A stretch of 64,000 nucleotides of DNA from JAPOUP01 sp965221405 (GTDB taxonomy: Bacteria; Pseudomonadota; Alphaproteobacteria; Rhodobacterales; Rhodobacteraceae), in assembly GCA_965221405.1 (NCBI GenBank), contig CBDCSE010000002.1, positions 1,426,001 through 1,490,000 on the forward strand, in the 5' to 3' direction. Both the position numbers and the translations under genes were made by a program. This document shows, one piece after another, positions 1 to 9,132 of this stretch (position 1 is the stretch's first letter; the number at the start of each line of letters is the position of its first letter). The notes beneath the pieces were generated by a model. It had not been told where the DNA came from, did not search any database, and saw nothing but the letters and a program-made list of their open reading frames with translations.

Positions 1-105
1 CTCCATACGGATACGGTGTAACTGTGCCCAAAGCGTTTTCAAGAACCACGAAGGACTCCGCCCAGCAGTGTCCCACCGCCAGTTTATGATGAACACGGGT
101 TCGAT

Positions 106-288
106 TTGCGCTCTTTGAAGATGCATATGCCGGATGCTTTTCTTGCGGCTGCCGCGGCCACGCGTGACCTGATCGTCGTGACCCCAAACGAGACCGAATT
201 CCACAATACCGGAGTTAAAGACGGTCAGTCCATGGAGGGTGCGGCCAAGATCTATGGGGAATTCAGACTGAATCCGGCTGTCAGCTGA
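106..288 (+). pseudogene. PIN-domain (VapC-type) toxin, C-terminal remnant
   Basis: The translation from about 127 reads PDAFLAAAAATRDLIVVTPN followed by a TEFHNTGVK stretch. This is the typical end of a PIN-domain ribonuclease of VapC toxins: a late acidic residue, the 'LIVVT.N' beta strand and the 'F...GVK' ending. Only the last third of a normal 130-residue PIN domain is present. No upstream frame in the 105 bases before it supplies the missing catalytic N-terminus, and no VapB partner is visible. It is therefore read as a toxin-antitoxin scar. The tail after GVK diverges from the family, which supports decay. Confidence 0.45.
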
Positions 289-566
289 TTCGCGACGGTG
301 TTTTCCGCTGGCGCGCGGACGCATGGTCCGGGGTCAGCGTCGCATGCAATGAAACACGGGCCGCGGGCAGGGACCGGATGACACCGGGCGCAGTCGGCGC
401 GGTTCGTACCCATCCACGACCGCGCCGCTTTTTCCGCTTGATACATCCGCTAACATACTGCAGGTAAACGCCTATGCACGAGAGGGAGCCCGGCATGTAG
501 AGTATGTGTAGGCCACTTTCCGTGGCCTGATTCATTACACCTGCCAGCCAACCTGGAGGGCATGAC

Positions 567-2279
567 ATGTCATTTCGTGCACCAATTCCAGAGTTCATGT
601 TCCTGTTCGCACATGTCGTCGGCTTCGGGAAAGTCAACGCAACCCAACGGTTTGCGGATATGGACCTAGCGACCGTTGAGGCCATCCTGAGCGAGGCCGG
701 GAAGCTCTGCGAGGAAGTGCTCGCGCCGATCCGCCGGAACGGTGACCTCCATCCGGCGCACCTTGAAAACGGAGTCGTGCGCACATCTCCCGGTTTTGCG
801 GAGGCCTACCGTGCGGTCGCCGAAGGCGGCTGGGTCGCCGTCAGTGCACGACCCGAATATGGCGGCATGGGCCTGCCGCTGACGGTTTCAACCGCCGTCA
901 ATGATATGATGTCCGCGTCATGTCTGGCCCTTCAACTCAATCCGTTGATGACCCAGGGACAGATCGAAGCTTTGGAAAACCATGCCAGTGACACGATCAG
1001 GGCTCTCTACCTTCCCAAACTCGTCAATGGTGAGTGGTGCGGAACAATGAACCTGACCGAACCGCAGGCAGGAAGCGACGTTGGCGCAATTCGCTCGAAA
1101 GCGAAGCCGGTCGGAGATGGCTCCTACACCATCACCGGGCAGAAAATCTTCATTTCGTGGGCCGACAACGATTTCTCGGAGAACGTCTGCCATCTCGTAC
1201 TCGCGCGACTGCCTGACGCGGCGCCCGGCACCAAGGGACTCTCACTGTTTCTGGTGCCTAAGCTGGTTCCAGACCCCAATGGCAAACCTGGTCCGGCGAA
1301 CTCACTCAGGGTTGTGAGTCTGGAGCATAAGATGGGTCTTCACGGCTCACCCACGGCCGTAATGCAGTATGATGGCGCGACTGGCTGGATAATCGGACCA
1401 GAGCATGGCGGGATGGCGGCGATGTTCACCATGATGAACAATGCGCGATTGGGCGTGGGAGTGCAGGGAATTGGCTGTGCCGAAGGTGCGTTCCAACAGG
1501 CATTTCAGCACGCGATGGATCGTCGGCAGGGGCGGTCGCCCGTTCCGGACGGCACAGTTGCGATCGTCGATCATGCCGACATCCGGCGGATGCTGGCGAC
1601 AATGAAAGCCGAGCTTTTCGCCGCCCGGTCCATCGCGCTCTCCACAGCAGTGGCATTGGACATGGCTGGTGTCACCGATGATCCCGTCTGGCGGGCGAGA
1701 GCCGCGCTGCTGACACCGATCGCGAAAGCTTATGGAACAGACTCCGGAATCGCCGTGGCCGAAATGGGGATTCAGGTCCACGGTGGAATGGGATATATTG
1801 AAGAGACCGGCGCGGCGCAGTTCTATCGGGACGTTCGGGTCACCGCGATCTACGAGGGAACGAACGGAATCCAGTCGATCGATCTCGTGGGCCGCAAAAT
1901 GATGGATGACGGCGCGGCCGCCAATCGGCTTATCGAGGAAATCGTATCCGGCGCAGAGGCAGCCAACCACGTTTTGCCCGGCCCCTCGCAGGCGGTATAC
2001 GAAGCGGCTAAAAGACTGGGTGACACAACCGAGTGGTTAGTGGCCCAGCGGCCAAACGAGCGGTTCGCGGTCGCGGTACCCTACCTGCGCGCTTTCGCGA
2101 GAGTTCTCGGAGGACATTATCATCTTAAGGCGGCAATGGCTGGGCGAGGCGGCGCCCGCGAAGCTCTCGCGAGGTTCTTTGTAGCACGGCTTCTGCCCGA
2201 GCATATCGGGTTATGCGCCCATGTCCGGGAAGGCTCCAAAGGGATAGATGCGCTCGGACCCGAGGCGCTTGCGGTATGA
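567..2279 (+). CDS. Acyl-CoA dehydrogenase, DmdC/AidB-like subfamily
   Basis: A flavoprotein of about 570 residues, longer than the usual 380-residue acyl-CoA dehydrogenase. It has the extra N-terminal segment and C-terminal extension of the 3-methylmercaptopropionyl-CoA dehydrogenase (DmdC) and AidB-like branch. Visible motifs are MNLTEPQAGSDVG (FAD/substrate loop, near residue 155), the HKMGLHGSPT region, QVHGGMGYIEE, and AIYEGTNGIQ near residue 430, where the glutamate is the expected catalytic base. The ATG at 567 follows a TGGAGG ribosome site. Its stop overlaps the start of the next gene (ATGA), so the two are translationally coupled. Substrate cannot be fixed from sequence; a role in DMSP-derived or other branched thioester oxidation is inference. 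Confidence 0.9.
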   Translation: MSFRAPIPEFMFLFAHVVGFGKVNATQRFADMDLATVEAILSEAGKLCEEVLAPIRRNGDLHPAHLENGVVRTSPGFAEAYRAVAEGGWVAVSARPEYGGMGLPLTVSTAVNDMMSASCLALQLNPLMTQGQIEALENHASDTIRALYLPKLVNGEWCGTMNLTEPQAGSDVGAIRSKAKPVGDGSYTITGQKIFISWADNDFSENVCHLVLARLPDAAPGTKGLSLFLVPKLVPDPNGKPGPANSLRVVSLEHKMGLHGSPTAVMQYDGATGWIIGPEHGGMAAMFTMMNNARLGVGVQGIGCAEGAFQQAFQHAMDRRQGRSPVPDGTVAIVDHADIRRMLATMKAELFAARSIALSTAVALDMAGVTDDPVWRARAALLTPIAKAYGTDSGIAVAEMGIQVHGGMGYIEETGAAQFYRDVRVTAIYEGTNGIQSIDLVGRKMMDDGAAANRLIEEIVSGAEAANHVLPGPSQAVYEAAKRLGDTTEWLVAQRPNERFAVAVPYLRAFARVLGGHYHLKAAMAGRGGAREALARFFVARLLPEHIGLCAHVREGSKGIDALGPEALAV

Positions 2280-3316
2280 GGGATCGTGACGCACCCCTGA
2301 CCTATCCCTTCGCCACCCCACCTGAAGCGGGAGCGGCCGTTGAACTCGCCGAAGGGGTTCTCTGGCTGCGCGTGCGGCTCCCGATGAAACCCGACCATGT
2401 CAACTGCTACGCCTTTCGCGAAGAGAATGGCTGGACAATTGTTGACACCGGCCTGAACAGCGGCAGCTGCCGTGCCGCTTGGGAGGCGGCGTTTACCGGG
2501 CCCTTCAACAGCGCACCTGTAAACCGGATCCTTGTCACCCATCACCATCCGGACCACATCGGTCTGGCAGGGTGGTTCCAGACATTGCACGGCGCCGAAC
2601 TTCTCACGACCCGCACCGCGTGGCTGATGGCGAGGATGCTGATTCTGGACATCCAGCATTCGCCGGTTCCCGAAACACTGGACTTCTGGCGCAGCGCGGG
2701 AATGCCATCGGAACTGATCGAGAAACGCCGGATGGAACGCCCGTTCAATTTCTCGGACGTTGTAGCGCATCTACCACTGGGATTCCGGAGGATTCAGGAG
2801 GGAGACGTGATTGAGCTTGGAGGTCGGCAATGGGACGTACGCATCGGCAACGGTCATGCGCCCGAGCACGCAACGCTCTGGTCCAGGGATGGGGAGTTGG
2901 TGATCGGCGGCGACCAGTTGCTGCCGACGATTTCGCCCAATCTGGGAGTCTATGCGACCGAACCTGACGCCGACCCGGTCCGTGAGTGGATCGAAGCCTG
3001 CGAGCGGCTGCGTAGATGCGCAACAACCACGCAGCTCGTCCTGCCGGGACACGGGCGTCCGTTCACCGGTTTGCCGGAACGCTTCAGGCAACTTATCGAT
3101 AACCATGTCGGCGCACTTGACCGACTTCTCGAATTCTTGGATGAACCCCATACCGCTGTGGACTGTTTCAAGACGTTGTTCGCGCGAGAGATCGGACCCG
3201 ACGAATACGGGCTGGGGCTTGTGGAGGCCGTGGCGCATCTCAACCACCTTCGAAAGCTTGGCAGGGTTGAGCGGACGTTTCGTCGCGACGGCGCGTGGCT
3301 GTGGCAACGTTCGTAG
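2276..3316 (+). CDS. MBL-fold metallo-hydrolase
   Basis: This 346-residue metallo-beta-lactamase fold protein carries the metal-binding signature THHHPDHIG near residue 85. Further ligands appear in the GHAPEH segment, in IGGDQ, and in the late PGHGRPF histidine. A C-terminal alpha-helical extension of about 100 residues suggests the MBL-plus-winged-helix group related to LACTB2 and thioesterase/glyoxalase II-like enzymes. The start chosen at 2276 gives a 4-base ATGA overlap with the upstream acyl-CoA dehydrogenase; a longer in-frame reading would run into that gene. The pairing suggests hydrolysis of a CoA thioester or linked metabolite in the same pathway, which is inference. Confidence 0.85.
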   Translation: MRDRDAPLTYPFATPPEAGAAVELAEGVLWLRVRLPMKPDHVNCYAFREENGWTIVDTGLNSGSCRAAWEAAFTGPFNSAPVNRILVTHHHPDHIGLAGWFQTLHGAELLTTRTAWLMARMLILDIQHSPVPETLDFWRSAGMPSELIEKRRMERPFNFSDVVAHLPLGFRRIQEGDVIELGGRQWDVRIGNGHAPEHATLWSRDGELVIGGDQLLPTISPNLGVYATEPDADPVREWIEACERLRRCATTTQLVLPGHGRPFTGLPERFRQLIDNHVGALDRLLEFLDEPHTAVDCFKTLFAREIGPDEYGLGLVEAVAHLNHLRKLGRVERTFRRDGAWLWQRS

Positions 3317-3509
3317 GTTCCCGGGAGGCTAGCGAAAAATCGCTGATGGCCGATCAGAGATCGCGAAGATCCACACCGGATTGAAACGAGAGGCATGGCG
3401 CGTGCGGGAGAGCTGATCGAGTGCGCGGATTCGCCCCGTCCTTGCCCGTGACACCGACCCATGGATCCGCTATACGCGTCGCAACAGGCTAACCGGAAGG
3501 CGAACGCAA

Positions 3510-3644
3510 ATGGCAGAACACCAGCACGGGGAGATGGACATCTCGGATCAGGAGTCGATGTTCACAGGATTTGTCAGGTTCGTTGCATGGACGATAGCGA
3601 TTATCCTGATAGCGGCGGTTCTTCTGGCCATGATCAACGCCTGA
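3510..3644 (+). CDS. aa3-type cytochrome c oxidase subunit IV (44 aa)
   Basis: A short gene for a 44-residue protein beginning MAEHQHGEMDISDQE, then one hydrophobic segment (FVAWTIAIILIAAVLLAMIN) and a stop. This is the pattern of bacterial aa3-type cytochrome oxidase subunit IV: a charged N-terminus with the HGEMDI signature and a single membrane helix. The protein sits in the inner membrane on the periphery of the haem-copper oxidase; its role is structural or undefined. A GGAAGG ribosome site precedes the ATG. It lies alone, away from the main oxidase genes, as often seen in alphaproteobacteria, and is followed by a hairpin that may end transcription. It serves as a lineage marker. Confidence 0.85.
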   Translation: MAEHQHGEMDISDQESMFTGFVRFVAWTIAIILIAAVLLAMINA

Positions 3645-3700
3645 AGCCCCCGCTGCCGCCCGGACTCTGCGGTAAGGAGCCGTCGGCAGCACCTGTCGTC

Positions 3701-3724
3701 AACCCGGAGTGATCCGGGTTTGTC
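3701..3724 (+). terminator. Hairpin terminator candidate after cox subunit IV
   Basis: An 8-bp perfect stem (AACCCGGA / TCCGGGTT) with a GTGA loop, followed by a short TTTGT. The stem is convincing but the T tract is weak. It lies 57 bases after the subunit IV stop. Confidence 0.5.
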
Positions 3725-4109
3725 AAAATCTCCGCAGACGCGAAGGTCTCTGCGCGATCCTTGCCAAACATCCGCGCCGGGGGCGGTAAAGTCGGCGTCG
3801 TCGATACAGGGCCCGGATACAGAGTCCGGGCACCGGATATCCAGCGCACGGACTTTACACCGCTCCCGACGGTTCGAGTGCCTTTGAGGCAACACGTTCG
3901 ACAGCCAGCGCCATCGGTAATTCCCCCTTCGGGAAGAAGGCACCCGGTTTCCGTTAATCCGTTATGCGAAGTTGATGCCCAAGAGATGGCATTCATTGAG
4001 AGCGCTCCGCTGAAAGCGGGGCTCACGAAATTGCTCTTTGGGACGGATATCGCGGATTGGTCGCGATGGGGACAATGCATCCCCATATGATTATGGCAAA
4101 ATGCAGGGC

Positions 4110-4583
4110 TTATATGTACTCCACGCTCACGATCTCATAGCACTTTTCGCCGCGTGGAGTGCGCACTTCAACGCTGTCTTCCGTCCGCTTGCCCACCATC
4201 GCCCGTGCGAGCGGAGACTTCAGGTTCAGCTTACCCATCCGGATATCAGCCTCGGGCTCCCCGACGATCTGATAAACGCTTTCCTCATCGGTTTCCTCGT
4301 CCTTAAGCTTTACGGTGGCCCCGAACCTGACAACGGGACCCGACTGTCCTGACGGATCGATGATGTCAGCCTGCCCGAGGACGTTCTCAAGTTCCTTGAT
4401 CCGTGCCTCTATGAAACCCTGCTTTTCGCGGGCGGCGTGGTATTCGGCGTTCTCGGATAGATCACCATGTTCCCGCGCCTCGGCAATTGCCTGGATTATC
4501 GCCGGGCGGTCCACGGATTTCAGTTGCCTGAGCTCGTCGCTCAGGGCGGCATGACCTGCTTTGGTGATGGGAATCTTTTTCAT
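4110..4583 (-). CDS. greA: Transcription elongation factor GreA
   Basis: GreA binds the secondary channel of RNA polymerase and stimulates transcript cleavage in backtracked complexes. The 157-residue product matches the family length. The N-terminal coiled coil holds the signature EAREHGDLSENAEYHAA near residue 40, whose acidic tip supports cleavage. The C-terminal FKBP-like domain includes GKLNLKSPLARAMVGK and ends EIVSVEY. The start at 4583 (MKKIPITKAG) was chosen because it matches GreA N-termini; an in-frame upstream ATG would add 22 unusual residues. The usual alphaproteobacterial neighbour carB is not adjacent, suggesting local rearrangement. Confidence 0.96.
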   Translation of the reverse strand: MKKIPITKAGHAALSDELRQLKSVDRPAIIQAIAEAREHGDLSENAEYHAAREKQGFIEARIKELENVLGQADIIDPSGQSGPVVRFGATVKLKDEETDEESVYQIVGEPEADIRMGKLNLKSPLARAMVGKRTEDSVEVRTPRGEKCYEIVSVEYI

Positions 4584-5222
4584 CGAGGACGTTCCATTGA
4601 GTGCGGCATACTGGTCCATCTGACTCAGCAGGACCATCGCGATTGTCAAGCGTCCAGAATCCCCTGGGACCTCTTTTCCGAGCCATCAGTTGATGCGATA
4701 CGATCCCATATTTGTCGCGGCGTTTTTCCAGAATGACGATTTGGCCTGTATTGACGCCCGATCTGGAGACCCGTGATCCGGGCATTGCCGCGACGGTATG
4801 CTAAGCCTAGGGGGAAATGACGGCCGCCAAGCCCTGGGTCCCGGAATGCGGAAAGGGTGCGCGACCGCGCCGCCGGGCCGAGGTATTCATACTACACGGG
4901 ACCTTGAGGACGCGAGGCAGGGGACGGGTCACAGTCCACCGGTACGACGACCTTACCCAAATGAACCACCGCATGGCAGGAGGTGACGTTACGGGAACTT
5001 GCCACGGCACAGGCGCGATGTGTCGAAAAATCCTCACCATGGGGCAATGAACCCGGCAACTGTTTCCGCTCCATATTTTCGTTGTGCTGGGTCACGGGAC
5101 CCTCTGCCGCGGGAAATGGAAACCTGGAAGCGATTGCTCTGACGTGGGGCCAGAGTGGACTTGCGCCAGCCGTGAAGGGTTTGATAACGCGTCGGCGAGG
5201 AACATGATTTCCATGGGGTCAG
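4584..5222. other. Intergenic stretch, no supported gene
   Basis: About 640 bases between the greA start and the lipoprotein gene. Only short open frames occur on both strands, none with a family resemblance I recognise. It should hold the greA promoter, but no clear promoter boxes could be assigned. Confidence 0.5.
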
Positions 5223-6707
5223 ATGAAACATCTCGCGCACGCGGCGACAATGGCATTCCTGCTGATTCTCACCGCCTGCGGAGGCGGCGGTAGCGGCCCA
5301 TCCATAGCGAACGGAGGTGGAAGACAATCTCCGGGTCCTCACCCGGACGCAAGGCCGTTGCCCGCCGTGAGCGTTGTCACGGCAAGGTATCTGGGTTTAG
5401 GTCCGGCATTTCCTTACCAGAGACCGAATGTCGGCAATCTCCGTGAGGCACCGGAAGCCAGACGGCAAACGATTGATGTCAGATCGGGATCATGGCGTGA
5501 CCCTCAGGGCCGTGACGGCAGCCGCAGCGCTCCAGAGGCAGTGGAGTTCATCAAGGCGTTCCAGACACAGTCATACCGGGAAATTGGACCGGATGCCCAC
5601 CTGCGTATCGTGGAATCAGGACAGAAAACCCTGCGGGTTCACGGAGCCACCCGAGCGGAACGCGATCTGGTGCGCTCGGCGGTTTCGGAGATCAACACCG
5701 CCCTTCCATCGAACAGGCGTATACTGCTTGGCGGGGATCTTTTGCGGCCGACAGTCGTCGATGACACGGATCAAGTGCCGGACGACGAGATACACCTCCA
5801 TTTCACCAACGGAAAAACATCTTGGCCCGACGGCTATCAAGAACCCGGCGACGGAAACCTTGTAGTGCTTGGCATTGGAGGGTCCAGAATTCAGGACAGC
5901 CTCACCGTTCTGGGAGGCTATGCGTTCATCGACCGTCAGGCGGTTCGGTCCGATACCGAAAGGAAACGGTTCACGATCATTCATGAGCTTCTGCACGCCT
6001 AAGGATTGGGAGCGCATGTCGATCCTAGCACATTCCCATATTCTTACATGGTGCCCACCTTGGGAAATTTCAGAAACGTCCAGCCCGTATTCCTCTCCAT
6101 TGACGGCGAAGGGCTTCTGGCGTTAACGCGTCTCACTCCGGGCACGCGCGTCAACGACATCACGCCCGACGACCTCGGCAACTGGACGGATACGGCATTC
6201 CATCTGCTGGGTCATGCGGACCTTGATGGCACCGGCGATGATATCGTCCAGTTCGGTGCGGGCCTGCGCAACGGGCTTGCCAAGCCCTGGGCATACGGTC
6301 CCGCTCCCCACACCCGGATCCAGAACAACTCCGCTCTGCCGAAGTCCGCGACCTGGTCAGGCGGGCTGCTCGGGTTCTCCGGAAACGGACGGACCGTCGC
6401 TGGGGACGCACGGATCTGGATAGACCTGGGTTCCCTTAACGGCTCCGCTGATTTCACGGGACTGGAATCGTGGAACCGGAACGCGCGTCCCGGACAGCCC
6501 GGCAGCGGCACTATGTGGGGTGACGGCGATCTCGGATACTCGATCGCGGTCACGTCAGACGGAGTCCGTCAGGGTTTCGGATCGACGTTCGCGCCCGGGG
6601 ACGACGCCGGCGTGGTGACCGGCACCTTCGTCGGGGCCGCCCATGAAGGGACCGCTGGGGTTCTCGAGCACCCGGACCTGTCGGCCGCGTTCGGAGCCAC
6701 GCGCTAG
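5223..6707 (+). pseudogene. Lipoprotein metalloprotease with TbpB-like barrel, broken by an in-frame TAA
   Basis: The N-terminus is a lipoprotein signal with lipobox LTAC (cysteine at residue 19) followed by a glycine-rich linker. The middle domain ends HELLHA, then a TAA at 6000-6002, then GLGAHVDP in the same frame. Read through, this is the metzincin zinc motif HExxHxxGLxxH, with the stop replacing one residue, most simply a leucine codon TTA or TTG. The second half (about residues 330-490) carries TbpB-like beta-barrel features: WIDLGSLNG, a GDGDLGYSIAV strand, and the ending GVLEHPDLSAAFGA. If intact it would be a surface or periplasmic lipoprotein of about 490 residues. As it stands the product lacks its second zinc half-site, so it is called a pseudogene unless readthrough or a sequencing error is shown. 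Confidence 0.75.
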
Positions 6708-7358
6708 TGGCTGGTTCAAAACAAGAGATTCCAATTTTTCCTGCCGCCGTCACGCGGCCAATGACAGGGGGCACAGGCAGATGGCAATGGGAGGGATGAG
6801 TCATGCTTCGGGAAAGAATGGAATCTTCTGTATAGAACCTACCACTAGGGACATGCGGTTTTCGCGATCTCCCAGCGCCAATGATCGCGGTGTATGCCGC
6901 TCAACCCGCTCGGGGATGTAACCGCCTCGGCTTCCGAATCCGCGATCACCGCCAGACTTTCTCGATCACTTCCGTCGTCGCGGATGAACGGGTATGTGAG
7001 CCCGACAGGAATATCCCACCATACCGATCGGCGCGTGGTCACAATGCTCCCGGAGCAAGGAGCTGTTCTTGACTGGATCGACAGTCAGTCCGTCGAAATC
7101 ACCGGTGGAAACAGGTTCGTCCGACGCGCCAAGGGGATGGCGACGACGGTTTCAATATTCAGTATCAATGGCCCGAACGGCGATCTCTTCCAGGCAACGA
7201 CGCCGGAAATGACCCGCTATACGGAATCGCGGACCCTACGAAGCGCCTTAAACCGGCTGGGGCAAAATCACGTCACCCCGTATGGAAGGTTCCCATCTCC
7301 CCACGCATATATCGCGAATCCCGGAACCATCCGGTAGGATATCGGGGGTATATCAGGA
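6708..7358. other. Low-information stretch with one weak ORF
   Basis: An open frame at 6894-7337 (+) could encode about 147 residues, but it has no recognised motif, no good ribosome site and an odd composition. It may be the remains of a second secreted protein related to the preceding lipoprotein region. No confident gene is called. Confidence 0.3.
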
Positions 7359-7913
7359 TTAGGCGGCCTTCCACTTGATCGAACATCCCATCGATGGAAT
7401 CTGTTCCTCCGGACCCGCACCGGTCCCGGCAACAAGTGTCATCGCCTCGAAAAGATCACGGCGCACTTCAGGCGATGCGGACTTTCGCCCCGAGGCATCG
7501 AGCCGCCCTCTATACTGAAGCCCGAGCCCAGCGTTGAAACCGAAGAAATCAGGAGTGCATACGGCCCCATAAGCGCGGGCCGTATCCTGCGATTCATCAT
7601 AGAGATACGGAAAGGGAAAACCGTTCTCACGCGCCACACGGGCCATGTTGTCAAAGCTATCCTCCGGGTACATGTCGGCATCATTGGCCGATATGGCTAC
7701 CGTGCCAACCCCCATATGTTTCAGGTCGGTGGCATCCCGCACGATTCGGTCAAGCACCGATTTCACATAGGGGCAGTGATTGCATATGAACATGATCAGC
7801 GTACCCTTCCTTCCCGAGATATCGGCGAGTGTGTAGCTGTTTCCGTCTGTGGCAGGCAGGCGAAAATCCGGTGCTTTCCAGCCAAAGTCGCAGACCGGTG
7901 GTGTGGCGGCCAT
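7359..7913 (-). CDS. Thioredoxin-family peroxiredoxin-like protein
   Basis: A 184-residue protein with the AhpC/TSA thioredoxin fold seen in 'thioredoxin family protein' entries: KAPDFRLPATDG near the N-terminus, then LIMFICNHCPYVKSVLDR, where CNHCPYV replaces the classical CxxC active site with a C-x-x-C arrangement, and an ISANDADMYPEDSFDNM loop typical of this group. A CTPDFFGF segment supplies a further cysteine. It is cytoplasmic, with no signal peptide. It probably acts in thiol redox or peroxide handling, but substrate and partner are unknown. It stands alone on the minus strand just before the IS30 insertion. Confidence 0.85.
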   Translation of the reverse strand: MAATPPVCDFGWKAPDFRLPATDGNSYTLADISGRKGTLIMFICNHCPYVKSVLDRIVRDATDLKHMGVGTVAISANDADMYPEDSFDNMARVARENGFPFPYLYDESQDTARAYGAVCTPDFFGFNAGLGLQYRGRLDASGRKSASPEVRRDLFEAMTLVAGTGAGPEEQIPSMGCSIKWKAA

Positions 7914-8314
7914 CCTCTATCCCCTAATTTGCGCAAAGCCCGGCGAAACGGCTGACGGGCGGATCACGACTATGCAGGCGATCTTCTGCCGAGGCAAGGC
8001 CTTTCCTCCCGCAAACAACCGACTCGGAAGCTGGTTGGATTCCAGACGCGCTTCGGAATCGCACGCCGATTGCCGTCAAACCTACTCTCTGGGAGTCGGC
8101 TGAAAGAGGGAGACGTTTCGGTATGGCCGCCATGTCACGGGTCCGATAACAGCGCGTCATTCATGTCATCGTTAGCCGGGAAACGAACATCAGGCCCCCG
8201 TTCCACAGTGAAGTGCAACACCCGATGTGGGTGAGTTCTGGCTGAGGCGGCACATGATGTTGCGAATCGGCCGGATGGCGGCGACAGTCCCGGTGACCAG
8301 ACTGGGAGACTGTC

Positions 8315-9132
8315 ATGCCCGAGGGCTACCGCCACCTGACCTATGCCGAGAGATGCCAGATCCACGCGCTGAGGGAAAGCGGGATCTCCGACGCGGCGAT
8401 CGCCCGCCAGCTGGGGCGTGACCGCACGACGGTCTGGCGCGAGGTGCGCCGGAACTCCGGAAAGCGCGGCTACCGGCACGCCCAGGCGCAGCGCAGGGCG
8501 GAGACGCGGCGCAGCGCGGCCTCGTCGGTTCCCAGGAAGATGACGCCGGAGCCGGTGGCGCTGGTGGAGGGGCGGCTGGCGCGGGGCTGGAGCCCCGAGC
8601 AGGTCTCGGGGCGGCTGCGCCTTGAGGGCCATCCGGTGGCGGGCCGGCAGTGGACATGCCGGCACGTCCACGCCGACCGCAGGGCCGGGGGCGGGCTGTG
8701 GCGGCACCTGCGGCGCCGTGGAAAGAGGCCGAACCGCAGGGGCGGGGCCCACGCGGGCCGGGGCCACATCCCGGGCCGGGTGGACATCTCGGAGCGCCCG
8801 GCGGTGGTGGAGGCGAAGGCGCGGGTCGGCGACTGGGAGGCGGACACGATCGTGGGCGCGGGCCACAGCGGCGCCGTGGTGTCCCTGGTTGACCGGGCCA
8901 CGAAATACACGCTCCTGCGGCGCGTCGACAGGAAGACGGCGGCCGCGGTCGGGGCCGCCATGACCGGCCTTCCGGGGCCGCACCGCGGCGCGGTGCACAC
9001 GGTCACCGCCGACAACGGGAAGGAGTTCGCCGACCACGCCCGCGTCTCGGCGGCGCTGGGCGCGGACTTCCTGTTCGCGCGGCCCTACCACTCGTGGGAA
9101 CGGGGCCTGAACGAGCACACCAACGGCCTCGT
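8315..9132 (+). pseudogene. IS30-family transposase, N-terminal part
   Basis: The N-terminal helix-turn-helix (HLTYAERCQIHALRESG, then IARQLGRDRTTVWREVRRN) and the DDE catalytic core are present: GDWEADTIVG holds the first aspartate, TADNGKEFADH the second, and the glutamate-containing stretch WERGLNEHTNGL the third. The reading breaks exactly where IS30 proteins continue with a (Q/G)YFPKGTDF-like segment, because another element is inserted there. Residues after about 272 come from that element, so the product would lack its last 50 residues. Confidence 0.85.

Noticed and set aside
8135..9118. Long open frame (327 codons) on the minus strand opposite the IS30 transposase
   Set aside because: The composition is almost entirely Arg, Pro, Ala and Gly, as produced by reading a GC-rich gene backwards; the sense strand carries clear IS30 motifs.
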